Assembly: GCA_948567375.1 (NCBI GenBank)
Contig: OX419759.1
Span: 44,617,493-44,681,492 of the forward strand
Length of the DNA: 64,000 bases
Reading direction: 5' to 3'
DNA from: Lunularia cruciata
Lineage: Eukaryota > Streptophyta > Marchantiopsida > Lunulariales > Lunulariaceae
A model generated the notes under the pieces. That model made no database searches, was not told the DNA's origin, and worked only from the letters and a program-made list of their open reading frames with translations. How positions within the stretch are numbered: the stretch's first letter is position 1; each line of letters begins with the position of its first letter. The position numbers and the translations under genes were made by a program. Positions 20,848-31,849 of this stretch are shown one piece after another.

Positions 20848-22164
20848 CTTTGCCCTACCTAACTTAGCCTCTTGCTCCAATGTCAGTGAGTTCCTTACTA
20901 GAACACCATCTTTGGCTCTCTTCTTACCCTTATGAGAGGTAATAGTTTGGCAAGTCCATGTAAGGGACATCAATGCCTTGCATGCACCCAATTTCTTCAT
21001 GGAACTCCTAATCTGATTTGGCATCCTCACCTTCAATAGCATCTTGCTGCACTTTGGGTTTGCCTTCACATTTGGTTTTTGAATCCCAACTCTTAAGTGT
21101 TAGCTTTTTTGACTCTAAGTTCAACTTGGCTCCTTTGTCTTTTGCTCTTGATGATAAGTCCACAATTACTACAGCTTGGATCAAGTTCAATCTTCAAGCT
21201 ATCCTCCTCTTTGTTGGGAGAACAATATCCTTGAGTTGGAAATGTTTCTTTGGCTTCAAGATTGTTGTTGACATTTCCTTCTCTTGTCCCATTCTAGCAA
21301 AATACTGGTCATTCTCCCGCATCTCCTCCATGTACCATATTTCTTTGAGATCCATGACTTGTTGTAAGTCTAGATGGAAATGAGACACCATGTGTTGCAA
21401 TTCTTTGGATGTAAGCAGGTTCAACCCAAGATAGATGTGGGCTGCAAATGGTACATAGTAATGCGGCAGTAGGTCCATCCTCCATTGCAACACCATCCAT
21501 TGGTAAAGCACCTCACCCAAATCACACTTGCACCTGCAAACATCATGTGGAAGAAGATGGTATATTGCTTTGTTATCTAAGTGGTTTGCTTCAGCTTCAT
21601 CACTACCATCCCTGCGTTGATGATACTTTGACTCATAGGATCCACATAGGTATCCATCTTGTACTCGTTCTTCTTCCTTGGCTCACTAAATGATGCCTTC
21701 AACTCCTTTACTTCCTNNNNNNNNNNNNNNNNNNNNNNNNNNNNNNNNNNNNNNNNNNNNNNNNNNNNNNNNNNNNNNNNNNNNNNNNNNNNNNNNNNNN
21801 NNNNNNNNNNNNNNNNNNNNNNNNNNNNNNNNNNNNNNNNNNNNNNNNNNNNNNNNNNNNNNNNNNNNNNNNNNNNNNNNNNNNNNNNNNNNNNNNNNNN
21901 NNNNNNNNNNNNNNNNTATCCAACCCCAAGGCAAAGTATCCCTACTTGTCTTTGATCCAAGTATCCTTGCTTTGGATCAATCATCCTTCCTACTTTGATC
22001 CAAGTCAAGTTTGACTTTGATACAAATCAAGTTCCTTGACTCAGATTGGATTTCTTACTTTGGATCCAAATTCAATGCCTTTCCTACAAATAACCTTCCT
22101 TTTTACTCCAAACATCACTTCCTACTCTTAAAACTAAAAAAAAACTTAAAATGTGGGTACCACA
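20848..22164 (-). repeat. Element C 3' LTR, proximal piece (with scaffold gap)
   Basis: Matches 39601-41316. On the minus strand it begins TGTGGTACCCACAT at 22164, directly after the polypurine tract of C. It contains minus-strand frames of the LTR-borne protein: 21520-21194 (MVSHFHLDLQQVMDLKEIW) and 21190-21008. The 200-N gap lies in its N-terminal coding part. Confidence 0.85.
21717..21916. other. Assembly gap of 200 N
   Basis: Exactly 200 N, a typical placeholder rather than a measured size. By alignment of its flanks with the sister LTR (about 40457-41069), the hidden sequence should be near 610 bp. Confidence 0.95.
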
Positions 22165-22182
22165 TACCTCCTCCCTCAAATG
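22165..22182 (-). other. Polypurine tract of element C
   Basis: On the minus strand TTTGAGGGAGGAGGTA directly precedes TGTGGTACCC, the LTR start. This placement is the key evidence that the 3.77-kb repeats are LTRs of element C rather than independent transposons. Confidence 0.7.
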
Positions 22183-22444
22183 TGAGCGTACCCATGAACA
22201 TTGGGTGGATTCTTCCCATATACTCAATTGTTCATGGTCCAATAATGGTGTACTTACCAACCATTCATTCTAGTGGAAAAATTCATTCTAGTGGTTGCCT
22301 TCCAAGTCTATTAACTATATAGGACCATTCCCAAAGATTTGCATCACATGGTATGGCCCCATCTACCTTAAATGTAGCTTCCTTGGAAAAAATATCTATT
22401 TATTATCATACAACAACACTAATCACCCTCATGAAGACTGATAG
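22183..22444 (-). pseudogene. pol: Integrase C-terminus of element C, distal part
   Basis: On the minus strand, from 22444, it continues the frame left at 32346: KKLRPI before the E insertion is followed by SLHEGD after it. Next comes a GPY/F-type module (FFQGSYI, then WMGPY-like residues with frame breaks). This is the RxxHDKxLRPxxFxEGDLVLL region of Athila/Tat integrases. GATAG at 22440-22444 is the left TSD of element E. Confidence 0.7.
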
Positions 22445-22906
22445 TGTAACAATATGGAGTTTAGCAACAAAGTTAGTCAAGGCTAACAAAGTAGCAACTA
22501 GGCCAAATTAACCTAGAATGTTCTAGAAGTATCTAAAAAGCTACTTGGTACCCTCCCAAGTATTGGTAACGTGCATGCCAAGTGGTAACTTCTAGGAAGA
22601 AGCTTCTTGGGAAGCTTCCCGACTAGCTTAGCTTGTACCCCAAGTAGATAGCTTCTAGAAGCTTCTAATTAGCTTAACTTGCATGCTAAGTAGGTGATTT
22701 CTAAAAAGAAATTTCTTGGTTAACTTGGCTTGCACTCCCAAGAAAGCGGCTCAATGGAGCTTCTGAGAAGCTTCTCAAGAGCCTTGTATGTTCCTTATAA
22801 ATACCAAAGCCAAAGTTTGTGCTGGACATTTGGAGTTTCCCACACTTAAATGTCCTAATGTGATCTTCCATTCTCCTATTTCTCTCCTCAATCTTCATCT
22901 TTTACA
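22445..22906 (+). repeat. Element E 5' LTR
   Basis: 462 bp, TGTAACAATATGG to CTTTTACA. U3 contains GAAGCTTC-type units, including a perfect TTCTAGAAGCTTC at 22653-22665. The TATA box TATAAATA is at 22796-22803. Confidence 0.92.
22653..22665 (+). promoter_or_regulatory. Heat-shock-element-like array in the element E 5' LTR
   Basis: TTCTAGAAGCTTC is three perfect alternating heat-shock-factor units, 131 bp upstream of the TATA box. A further GAAGCTTC unit is at about 22598-22607. Heat responsiveness is inferred. Confidence 0.5.
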
Positions 22907-22907
22907 T

Positions 22908-22919
22908 TGGTATCAGAGC
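22908..22919 (+). other. Primer binding site of element E
   Basis: TGGTATCAGAGC, one base after the LTR end; complementary to initiator Met tRNA. Confidence 0.9.
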
Positions 22920-22929
22920 AAGAAAGGGA

Positions 22930-23833
22930 TGGATAGAATTTATGGACCACCAAATCTATTTCTGCCAAACCATTAGGATTTTTGTGTTTGGGTATTACCG
23001 AAGCATCATTTCATATAATTCATCAATTCATGCTTTGGGTAGAATTTTTTGAATACAATCACCTTGTTTGAGGAACACTTTGTACTTTCAGTTGTAACTT
23101 ATGGAAAATTGTGGATGTGTTGCATCTATGTGTTAATAAATTAGATAAATTAGGAGTAGTGTGATAGATTAGTAACTATGGTGGCAATGCCCAAGGTTAT
23201 CATTACTATGTACCATCAAATTGAGCACCTTACTTGATTGTTGGATGAACAAGACTATCAATGACAAGAGCACGTAGAAAGAGCACCATTTAGAGAAGGA
23301 GAAGACCAAATCTGATTTCCAAAACCAAAGGTATTTGAAAGCAAGAATCTTCCAAGTGCAATAGAGAATTTCTTGTTTGATTGTGAATGTTATTTTGAAG
23401 CTACCAATTTTCAAGATGAATTGAAATATATTCTCCTAGCTTCTAGCTAATTGGATAAAGTAGCAAAGTTATGATGGCAATTCCGAGTGGAGCGAGTTGA
23501 ACGGCAATTTGTTACAATAATCTTAACTTGGGTAGAATTCAAGCGTGCAATAATTGGTTGATTCCATGCTATAAATACCACATGAACTGCACAAGATAGG
23601 TTTGCAGAGTTGAAGTAGATTGGCTCTGTAAGAAATTACATTATGCAATTATGTAACACCATCATGCAAATTCTAGAAATACTAGAAGGTGAAGCTTTGG
23701 ATCAATTTGTGAGGGGCTTGAAGTCACAAATAAAATTAGAGGTAACTATGCAAGAGCCACAACACCTAGAGGAAGCCATGCGGTTGGCCAAACGCTTGGA
23801 TTCCTTGGTTGCAACAACTTGGTCTCAACCTTG
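22930..23833 (+). pseudogene. gag: Gag of element E, N-terminal part
   Basis: Begins with the same MDRIYGPPN-like stretch as element F, then a broken capsid domain. The best open piece (23643-23834) reads EILEGEALDQFVRGLKSQIK and LEEAMRLAKRLDSLVATTW. It breaks off at ACTTC (23834-23838), the left TSD of the solo C LTR, and resumes at 27596. Many nonsense changes. Confidence 0.75.
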
Positions 23834-23838
23834 ACTTC

Positions 23839-26800
23839 TGTGACAACCCGGCAAATATCACTTTTGCGGTAATTGGGTAAGTAAAGTTCATTCCCACAGA
23901 GATACGATTCAGAATTGGTCAAATATAAAGTCAAACAATAACTTGTAGTTCTTCTTGATTTCTTCTTTAATCTCTCAGGTAGAAACTACACCTAGAAGAG
24001 AGTAACAAGCTCACAACCTTCACAACTTGTCACAAATACACACACACATAATCACAACATAGCAAATTCTGTCCAAACAACTCTTGATTGTGATGATTCA
24101 GATTCTCCTGAAGACGGCACTTCACTATGAAGAACAATTTTGCCTCAGAATTGTGTTCCACCCCTCCATTGAAGGCACAACTTCCTTGATCAAAATTGCT
24201 TCACATCAACTTTGTGATGCACTCACAAATGCAGAATACTACCAACACTACAATTCCTATCAGACATGTGAAGGCATTGCTCCAATGCACTTCACTCAGG
24301 ATCACACACACAGAATGAAGATCAAGGCTGCAAAATCCAACATCCACAGACACATTGACTTGCACTTTGGAATTCTCCACACACTCACAAACACAAACAT
24401 GGAATTGACAATCGGAATTAAGCTCAAGTGACGAGCACTGAAAATAACACTTTGCTTTATCTATCTTCAAAATATGAATACTGAACAACATGGTACTGCA
24501 AATGCTCCCCTTAAATACTGAAGCAAACGGCAGTTCTTCCTACTTATGCACCACTTCCTAACATCTCTTCCTACTTGTAGATCCAAATTGACAATCCATC
24601 TCTTCAAATCTGCCTCTTCCTATCTCAAAACTGTACTACCCCGATCCGATGTCTACCTCATCATTGGCTTCCAAACCTGATGATCTTCTTAGTACGTCTC
24701 CTTCTTTGGGTATAGCTAATTCTACTAATTCCTGCACTAATTCTACTACTTCTACACTAGGAACTTTAATTGCATTAAGGAGTGACTTATCTGACTCTTT
24801 ATCTCCTGACCCACTCCTCTCTAATGTGTCAAATAATAGATCTTATGACACCTAAATTCCTACTTCTGCAACATCGGACTTCCTCTCCATTGTCACACTA
24901 TTCCTAATTTTCTCTAACTCCAAATTGACTAAATCTAATCTAAGACTAACATTGTCTTCTACTTCTAACATCTTCCGGTCTACTCGCTCCCTCAATCGGA
25001 TTAGCAACGTGTTCATATCCACATCTTTGGCTTTTCTCTTCCGAATTTCCTGCACAAGCAACTTCAACTCATGTAGATGTGCTTCTTCCAATCTTCCTTT
25101 AGCCTCTGTGCTCAAGATTGCTCTCAACTTCCCTGCAAATTCTCCTACTGATTCCGACTCATACCCTCAAGAGCGCTCTACCTTCAACTCTTCACGGTAC
25201 ATCTTCAACTCATCTTTGTACTCAGCAGCAAGCATCTTCTTCTCCTCCGCATACTGTGTACTCTGTAACTCAACACTTTGGACCAGCTCTCGTAATCATT
25301 CTTCTTCTTCATGCCAAACTGCTAACTCCCTCAGCCATGCTTGATCCTTCCCCGCTGCACTCTTCTTCAAGCTGTCCAAATCCTGCTCCATTATGGCTGT
25401 TGTCGCCTTCAAATGAATATTCTCGATGCGCACATCACTCACTTCCTCCTTCAGTTTGCTCAGCCACATTGCCTGCTCCTTCAATTCTCCTGCTTGCCTT
25501 TGCAGTTCTTTCCCTTTTGACTCGCTGCTCTCTTGCAACATCTCAAAAGCCCTCTTCTTCAAGACTTCCTCTCTCCAAAGTTCTCCAATTTCATCATTTC
25601 TTTGGACTTGTTGCTCCTGCAACCCCTTCACTTCACTCAACAGATGCTTCACCACCTGCAACTCATTCATCCACTTTATACAATCTTGGGGAATTGCGTT
25701 CCAATGCTCCTTTAGTAGCTCCAGCAACGGTGTGACAACCTTTGTTAGATACAGTATCCCACCAAAGTTATCTTTATCTTCATCACCATCTTTGTCTTTA
25801 GTCTTTGGCTCCTTCATCGGCTCCTTCATCCGAAGTCGTGATCTTTGTACCTTTAGAGACACCGCATCTGAACTCTCTTCTCCTTTACCGATTGAACTCG
25901 GCCCCGTAGGATACTCCTCCTTTTCCTTTGGTTTCTGCTTATTCACCACCATGGCTACACAATGACTCATTGTTCCAGGTACTCTATCAATCATCGCATG
26001 ACAAGCTTCACTGACCGCCACCAATTGCTGAACCTTAGGTGCCCCCTCACAATCACTTCCAGACTCCTCACTTTTTAAGGTGAGTTCAACTTCTTTGGAT
26101 TCCTCTTCTTGCGACTCGGTTTCTTCTTCAAACTCTGATTCCGATGATGCTTCTCTCACCATCTTCTTATTCTGCACAACCAGTCTACGAGTCTTCCTTT
26201 GAGTTGGAGGCAACTTTGCTTCTTCGGCTTTACTGCACTTCTTCGTATTTGGACTTGTGACTTCTTCTATCTTCCATTGTCCTATCTTCAAGAAGTGCTC
26301 ATCATTGGCTCGCAAGTGTATCATATATTGTTGCTCTTCTTCATCCGCTTCCCGTCTTAAGTCAAGATGGAAATGGGATACCATGCGATGCTACTCCTCT
26401 ACTGTTAGCAAGTTCAACCCAAAGTAGAAGTGTGCTGCAAATGGTGCAAAATAATGGGGAGGAGAACCTATTTGCCAATTGATCACCATCTGCCTCGTTT
26501 GGTGGTGAAAACACTTTGCCCAATTCACCTTTACCCTTGCAAACATCTGGTGGAAGAAGACTGTTTGCTGCATGTTCACGTATGTTGTTTTTTCTGGCTT
26601 GAACATGGCCATCATCGCCCCCACAATACTTCTCCTAAGTAGATCCTGATAGGACTCCACCTTGTGGCCATTCGTGGTTCTCGGAGCAAAGAAAGAGTTT
26701 TGAATTTCCGCCATCTCTTCTGCAGCATCACACTTCCGATAGAAGGTGATCCCCATTGGCTCTCCTGCTTCCTTCCCCAATACTAACCTCCAATCTGACT

Positions 26801-27590
26801 CAGTCCATCGAGCCAGATTTCCTCTCTTCCCTTCAACTTTGGGACCCTCTTCACAATTATTGGTAGCTATCTTTGCCATCACTCTTGTGAAACTAAAATT
26901 CCAATTCCATGCTAAAAACGTAATACAAAGTCTATTCAAGACTTCAATTTTGGCTACCACATCTAACCTACAAATTGTGAAACTTCACACCGCCAAAGCA
27001 TTTGTGACCTTCTTTGCCATGATCTGCTCTCTCATTCTTTGACACTGAAAGACGATGCCCTCTCTTGGACGAGACACTCTAACCCCTTTTGGATTTTGGA
27101 AAATTTCACTCTCAATCGGCTTTCGGACACGCATTACTGCAAGACAACTACTCAAAGGAATTGGAAATTTACTTGGCATATTCAACTTGTCCCTGCGCAA
27201 TCGTAATCTTATATTACCCCAAATTGTAGTCATTCTTCAGTCAATTTCAAATTCGACCTCCCCTCTTCTGCGTGTTGATGTCCGGTCACTATCAAGACAT
27301 GCTTCTTTTGCCTCCGCCGTTTCTTGAAGTGTACTTTCTTGCCACGTACCAAGGTTGTTAGACAGTCTTTGCATCACCTACGCCTTTTGACCCAAAGACG
27401 GTGCTCTTCGGACTTTTTTCTGTCGTACCCTTCTTCTTCTTCTGAGTACCTCCATCATCAGATCCAATCTCGCCTTCTTTGGATTTCCTCCAAAGTCACT
27501 TCTGTCCATTCTTCTTTCGCAATTCAGCTTTTCATGCTTACTTCTTCCCTCAAACACTAATAAATAGAGAAAAAAAATGTGGGCACCACA
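23839..27590 (-). repeat. Solo LTR of element C family inserted in gag of element E
   Basis: 3,752 bp, plus-strand TGTGACAACC to GGGCACCACA, with an exact 5-bp TSD ACTTC (23834-23838 and 27591-27595). Element F carries the uninterrupted gag sequence (about 230-300), confirming a clean insertion. It has TG...CA ends and no internal LTR pair. It matches the 5' LTR (37551-41316) and 3' LTR of element C. It is the best-preserved copy of the LTR-borne coding frame. Confidence 0.88.
24646..27233 (-). pseudogene. Long coiled-coil ORF carried inside the C-family LTR (best copy, few stops)
   Basis: On the sense strand of the element, one reading frame runs from ATG at 27233 to about 24646, roughly 860 codons. 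It is broken only by stops near 26985, 26391, 25293, 25170, 24852 and 24843. Segments: N-terminal MTTIWGNIRLRLRRDKLN; a globular part (about 26960-26391) with LARWTESDWRLVLGKEAGEP and HYFAPFAAHFYFGLNLL; MVSHFHLDLRREADEEEQQY; a very acidic/serine-rich linker; then a long coiled coil (WLSKLKEEVSDVRIENIHLK; LREELKVERS). Sister LTRs keep the same frame where this one has stops, e.g. at 26391 and 24852. I recognise no known domain. It could be a captured host gene, or a regulatory or structural protein of the element. Confidence 0.65.
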
Positions 27591-27595
27591 ACTTC

Positions 27596-27830
27596 TATAA
27601 AAACCTACTAATACATCACACACGGGTGGAAGAGCCGACACCAATGGAGATTGATTCCATTCAATGGAGACCATTGGGCACCACAAATAGAGAAAAATTA
27701 TGACAAAATGGTGGTTGTTTCTATTGTTGCCAAATTGGACATTGCATCATTGAATGTCCAATTCAAGAATGTGCGACCTTGACAAGTCACCTAGATGGAG
27801 TTTGTGGAGCACAATGATTAGGGAAACGAG
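27596..27830 (+). pseudogene. gag: Gag of element E, zinc-knuckle part
   Basis: Resumes after the solo LTR. GGRADTNGD-type sequence is followed by PMEIDSIQ, matching element F. A knuckle then reads CFYCCQIGHCIIEC-like in a shifted frame near 27718-27760. Short and broken. Confidence 0.65.
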
Positions 27831-27839
27831 GAATCTCAA

Positions 27840-28260
27840 TAGGAGATTTTGGGTTGCCTATTGGGAACTTGATTGGTTCTATGTGGATCCAAGGCTTGAC
27901 CTATACAAGTTTGCTTCACTTGCAAGATATGATATTTGATTGTGGTTGTAGGATTTTGGTTGATTCTAGAAGTTTAACAAATTGCATGTCCATGCAATTA
28001 GCAAAGCATATCAATTACATATTCCTATCAAGCCAGTAATTGGAAGCACATTAATGATGGTGGATGGTAGAAAGGGTCTCCATTCCATACCTCACATCCT
28101 ATAACATTCAAGATTAGGAAGGAGTATTTGGAATGTATGAGGTTTATAGTGGCACCTCTACACTATGATATAATTTTGGGTTTGCCTTGGCTTGAACATC
28201 ATAAGATTCAATTTGATTGGAATTGATGAAAAATTCAAGTACAATACCAAAGTATGTATT
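27840..28260 (+). pseudogene. pol: Protease of element E
   Basis: Retropepsin-like segment with CRILVDSRSLTNCMSMQLA near 27945-27995, where the active-site triplet DSR replaces DSG. Downstream YDIILGLPWLEHHKIQFDW is the conserved C-terminal ILG motif. Frames are shifted between the two. Confidence 0.65.
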
Positions 28261-28415
28261 TCTGATTAGGTTTTCGAGCACCTTTGAGTAAGATACCTAA
28301 AAATAATCAATCCCAAGATGGGAAGGTTATCAAGAAAGTAGCTATAGAGCAAGTTTTGAAGGAAGATAAGTCCCAAGATGGGAAGTTTATCAAGAAAGCA
28401 ACCATAGAGTAAGCT

Positions 28416-29372
28416 TTGAAGAGAGATAAGTCTATTTTTGCGGTGTGGATCAAGTCAATTGCACAAGGAGAATTTGATCATTGTAATCAAGAGCCTCATC
28501 AAGCAATGATTGATCAAATAGTTCAAGAGTTTGCGGATGTGTTTATGGATGATTTTCCAAAAGAATTACCCTACAATTGTGGTATGCCCTTCAAGATTGA
28601 TTTATTGCCATGGAGTACTCCAATGAGTAGACCAATCTATTTGCTCTCACCAAAGGAGTTAGAGGAATTGCAAACAACACTTACAAAGTTGTTGGAGAAG
28701 GATTTCACATGATACATCTCCTTGGAGAGCACCGGTACTATTTATTCCAAAGAAAGATGGAGGAATCTGTTTCAATATTGATTATCATGAGCTCAATAAA
28801 CAAATAGTGAAGAATGAATATCCCTTGCTTTGAATTGATGAATTGCTTGATCAATTGAGTGAAACATGATACTTCTCCAAATTGGATCTTTGCAATAGAT
28901 TTTGGCAAATCTCTATTCATAGGAAGGATGTGCAAAAGACTGCCTTTTGCACAAGGTATAGGCATTTTGAATAGAGAGTTCTACCTTTTAGGCTCACTAA
29001 TACTCCAACAATCTTCATAGATCAAATACATCAAATGTTGGATGGACTATTAGATCAATACATTGTGGTGTTCTTGGATGACATTTTAACCTATAGCAAG
29101 ATGGAAGTAGAACATGCAGATCATGTGCAAGAAGTCTTAAGGTAATTACATCAATGGACATTTTATTGCAAGAAGTCAAAGTGTACCTTTTGGTAGAAGG
29201 AAGTTACCTTCTTGGGTCCCAAGATCACATCAAAAGGAATAAAGATAGAAGAGGAGAAAATCAAGGCCATTACTAATTGGCCTACTCCAAATGATATCAC
29301 AAAGGTGTGAGCATTTAATGGATTGGTAAGTTTTTATCAAAGGTTCATCCACTATTATGCGCACATGGTAGC
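28416..29372 (+). pseudogene. pol: Reverse transcriptase of element E
   Basis: The linker ([30 protein letters not shown]) leads into RT with FLDDILTYSK at about 29071-29100, so the catalytic Asp pair is retained. Stops and shifts occur near 28710, 28830, 28970 and 29140. It is interrupted at ACCAT (29373-29377) by an inverted solo LTR. Confidence 0.8.
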
Positions 29373-29377
29373 ACCAT

Positions 29378-29803
29378 TGCAAAAGACCAAGACCAAGGGG
29401 AGAAATAGGAGAATGGAAGATCACATTGGGATTCTTGAATGTGGGAAAACTTTGAATGCCTAGCATGAGCTTTGGCTCTTGTATTTATAGGGATCATACA
29501 AGGCTCTTGAGAAGCTTCTCAAGAAGCTTCCTTGAACCGCTTTCTTGGAGTGCAAGCCAAGTGAACAAGGAAGCTTCTCAAGAAGCTTCCTTCTTGAAGT
29601 TGTCTACTTGGCATACAAGCTAAGCTGGTTGGAAGTTTCTAGAAGCTTCCTTTTAGAAAATATTTACTTGGAGTGCAAGCTAAGCTAGTAGGAAGCTTCC
29701 TAAGAAGCTTCCTAGATAATTCTAAGATATTCTATGCTAATTTGGATTATTCACTACTTTTTTAGACTTGACTAACTTCACCGCTAAACTCCATATTGTT
29801 ACA
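29378..29803 (-). repeat. Solo E-family LTR inserted in element E
   Basis: 426 bp, plus-strand TGCAAAAGACC to CCATATTGTTACA, with an exact TSD ACCAT (29373-29377 and 29804-29808). Opposite orientation to its host element of the same family. TATA box at 29482-29489 on the minus strand. Confidence 0.9.
29632..29649 (-). promoter_or_regulatory. Four-unit heat-shock-element-like array in the solo E-family LTR
   Basis: GAAGTTTCTAGAAGCTTC is four perfect alternating GAA/TTC units with 2-bp spacing, about 143 bp upstream of the TATA box in LTR orientation. It is the longest such array in the window. Confidence 0.55.
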
Positions 29804-29808
29804 ACCAT

Positions 29809-30295
29809 TGACTAACCTCTTGGAGAAAAAATCAAGTTTTAAATGGACCGCCAAGTATGAAGAAGCATTCTAGAAGTTGAAACATATGGTGTCTTCAAGA
29901 CCCATTCTTCAACTATATGATCCTCAACTACCTTGTGTGGTTGACTTTGATGTTTCTAACTTTGCCATTGGAGTTGTGTTGTAGTACAAATTCCCAAATG
30001 TGCTACATCCCATTGCCTTTGTGTCTCACCAATTGAACACCGCAAAAAGGAATTATTCCACACAAGATTGAGATTAACTAGCAATAGTATATGCCACCAA
30101 GGTAGGGAGGCATTGTCTCTTGGGAAAACAAGTGATCATGCAAATTGATCACAAACCCTTGTTGTAGATATTACATTTGGACCACAAGAAGAATCGACAT
30201 TATCGATGGGAGAAGCAACTCCAATTATTTGACATCAAGCTTGAGTATAAACCCAGTCAATTCCATGTCATCCTTGATGCCCTATCACAATGACC
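29809..30295 (+). pseudogene. pol: RNase H of element E
   Basis: Resumes after the solo LTR: a KYEEAF-like start, then VDFDVSNFAIGVVL with the first catalytic Asp position, AYATKVGRHCLLGKQ and QIDHKPLL, ending near HVILDALS. Several stops (for example near 29983 and 30070). Confidence 0.75.
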
Positions 30296-30299
30296 TGAT

Positions 30300-31560
30300 T
30301 TGAAGTCTCTTCCTCTCATCATGGTGGCAATACAACAGTGTCAGTCTACTCCAAGGTCCAATTTGAGTTTAGGACAACTCTACGACAAGATCCCTTCTTT
30401 CAAATGGTACAAGGTCATCTTGCAATATGCAACAAGGAGTACAATACCTTCTCCTTCAAGGAAGGCCTTCTATTCCATGAGAATCGGATATATATTCTAG
30501 CCAAGGGTGATCTCCGACTTGTGCGCCTCCAAGAAGTCCATGAGTTACCAATCATTGGTCTCATGGGTGTGGACAAGACCTTGGGTACCCTCAACACCAA
30601 TGGTGGTGGGCCAACATGCACAAGATGTTTAAGAGTTTGTCCGATCATGTGAGAGTTGCCAATGTAACAAGGCCAACAACCAAAAACCAAGTGGACTTCT
30701 TCAACCACTTCCTATTCCATATGCTCAAAGGGAATATGTAAGCTTAGATCTCATTACATCCTTGCCCCATACAAAGCAAGGTCACACGGCAATAGTGGTG
30801 TTTGTGGATAAGGTAAGCAAGCAAATCCATTTGGCACCAACCTTTGATACTGTGGATGCTCCAAAAATGGCATAGATCTACTTCAACATTGTCTTCAAGC
30901 ATCATAGGATACCTTGTGTACTCATCTCCGACCATGATCCTCAATTCATTGGAACATTTTGGCAAGCACTCTCCTAGATACTTGGCACTAAGCTTGCTTT
31001 GTCCACGGCCTATCATCCTCAAACTTGTGGAAAAATTGAACGTGCAAATTGCACCTTGGAGGATATACTTTGTACATTTTTCAACATTCACCATACCAAT
31101 TGGGATGAATATCTCACAATTGTAGAGTTTACATACAATAATTCCAAACATGCAAGCACCAAATTCTCTCCTTTCTTTCTCACTTTTGGCCAAGATCCAC
31201 TTGTCCCAAAATCACTTCTTGCTCCTCCTCCATCTCATCTCCCTCATACTTCTACCTTCTTGACCACCATATCCCATTCTCTCCAACAAGCCAAATCTCA
31301 TCTCCTTATTGCTCAAAATCATCAAAAACAATATGCAAACCACTATCATCATGATCTCACCTTTCAAGTTGATGATAAGGCCATGCTCTCAACTAGTAAT
31401 CTACCCCTCCCACTTGATACCCAAGTCCATAAACTTGCTCCTAATTGGATATGACCCTTTGATATCACCCAAATCATTTCTCCTATTGCTTATCAACTTG
31501 CCTTGCCTAATCATATGCACATCTTCCTTATCTTTCATATTTCCAAGTTGAAACCATTTG
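30300..31560 (+). pseudogene. pol: Integrase of element E
   Basis: HHCC-type region near 30530-30670 (HELPIIGLMGVDKTLGT), then the core. The best piece is 30999-31454 with AYHPQTCGKIERANCTLEDI (catalytic Glu), NWDEYLTIVEFTYNNSKHAS and FFLTFGQDPLVP. The C-terminal QVDDKAMLSTSNLPL module follows. Frames are broken but easily recognised. Confidence 0.8.
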
Positions 31561-31599
31561 TTCCTAATCCATCTTCTTTTCCTCTTGTGCCCAACCTCC

Positions 31600-31835
31600 T
31601 CCTCCTCCTCCTCCCATCCCTATCAATGATCATGAAGAGTATAAAGTTGATCAAATCCTTGCACGTCACCACATTCAACAAGACCATCAAGAAGTAAAAA
31701 GTACCGAGTAAAAAGTCCTCTAGAAAGGGTATCCCTTTTGTGATGCCACTTAGGAGCCTCTTTTTCATCTACAGAATGCCCAAATATCCATCCAAGAGTT
31801 TGAAGCTTCAATGGCAGCAAGGATATCACTAACTA
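31600..31835 (+). pseudogene. Chromodomain relic of element E
   Basis: In a broken frame: EEYKVDQILARHH, then KGYPFCDAT, EPLFHLQNAQ and EFEASMAAR. This is the usual (Y/F)xVExIL...WKGYPxxEATWEPxxxLxxA pattern and identifies E as a chromovirus. Confidence 0.65.
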
Positions 31836-31849
31836 GCAATGGGAGAATA

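Noticed and set aside
21577-22008. Long ORFs across the N run
   Set aside because: They exist only because N codons are translated as unknown residues.
25118-25735. 205-codon plus-strand ORF opposite the LTR-borne frame
   Set aside because: It is the antisense shadow of the long minus-strand coding frame. Its Ser/Pro/Leu-rich composition is what the reverse of a Glu/Lys coiled coil gives.
23839-27590. Independent DNA transposon or processed host gene with TG...CA ends
   Set aside because: It first looked like a free element with a 5-bp TSD, but the same sequence forms both ends of element C, next to a polypurine tract and a primer site. A solo LTR explains it better.
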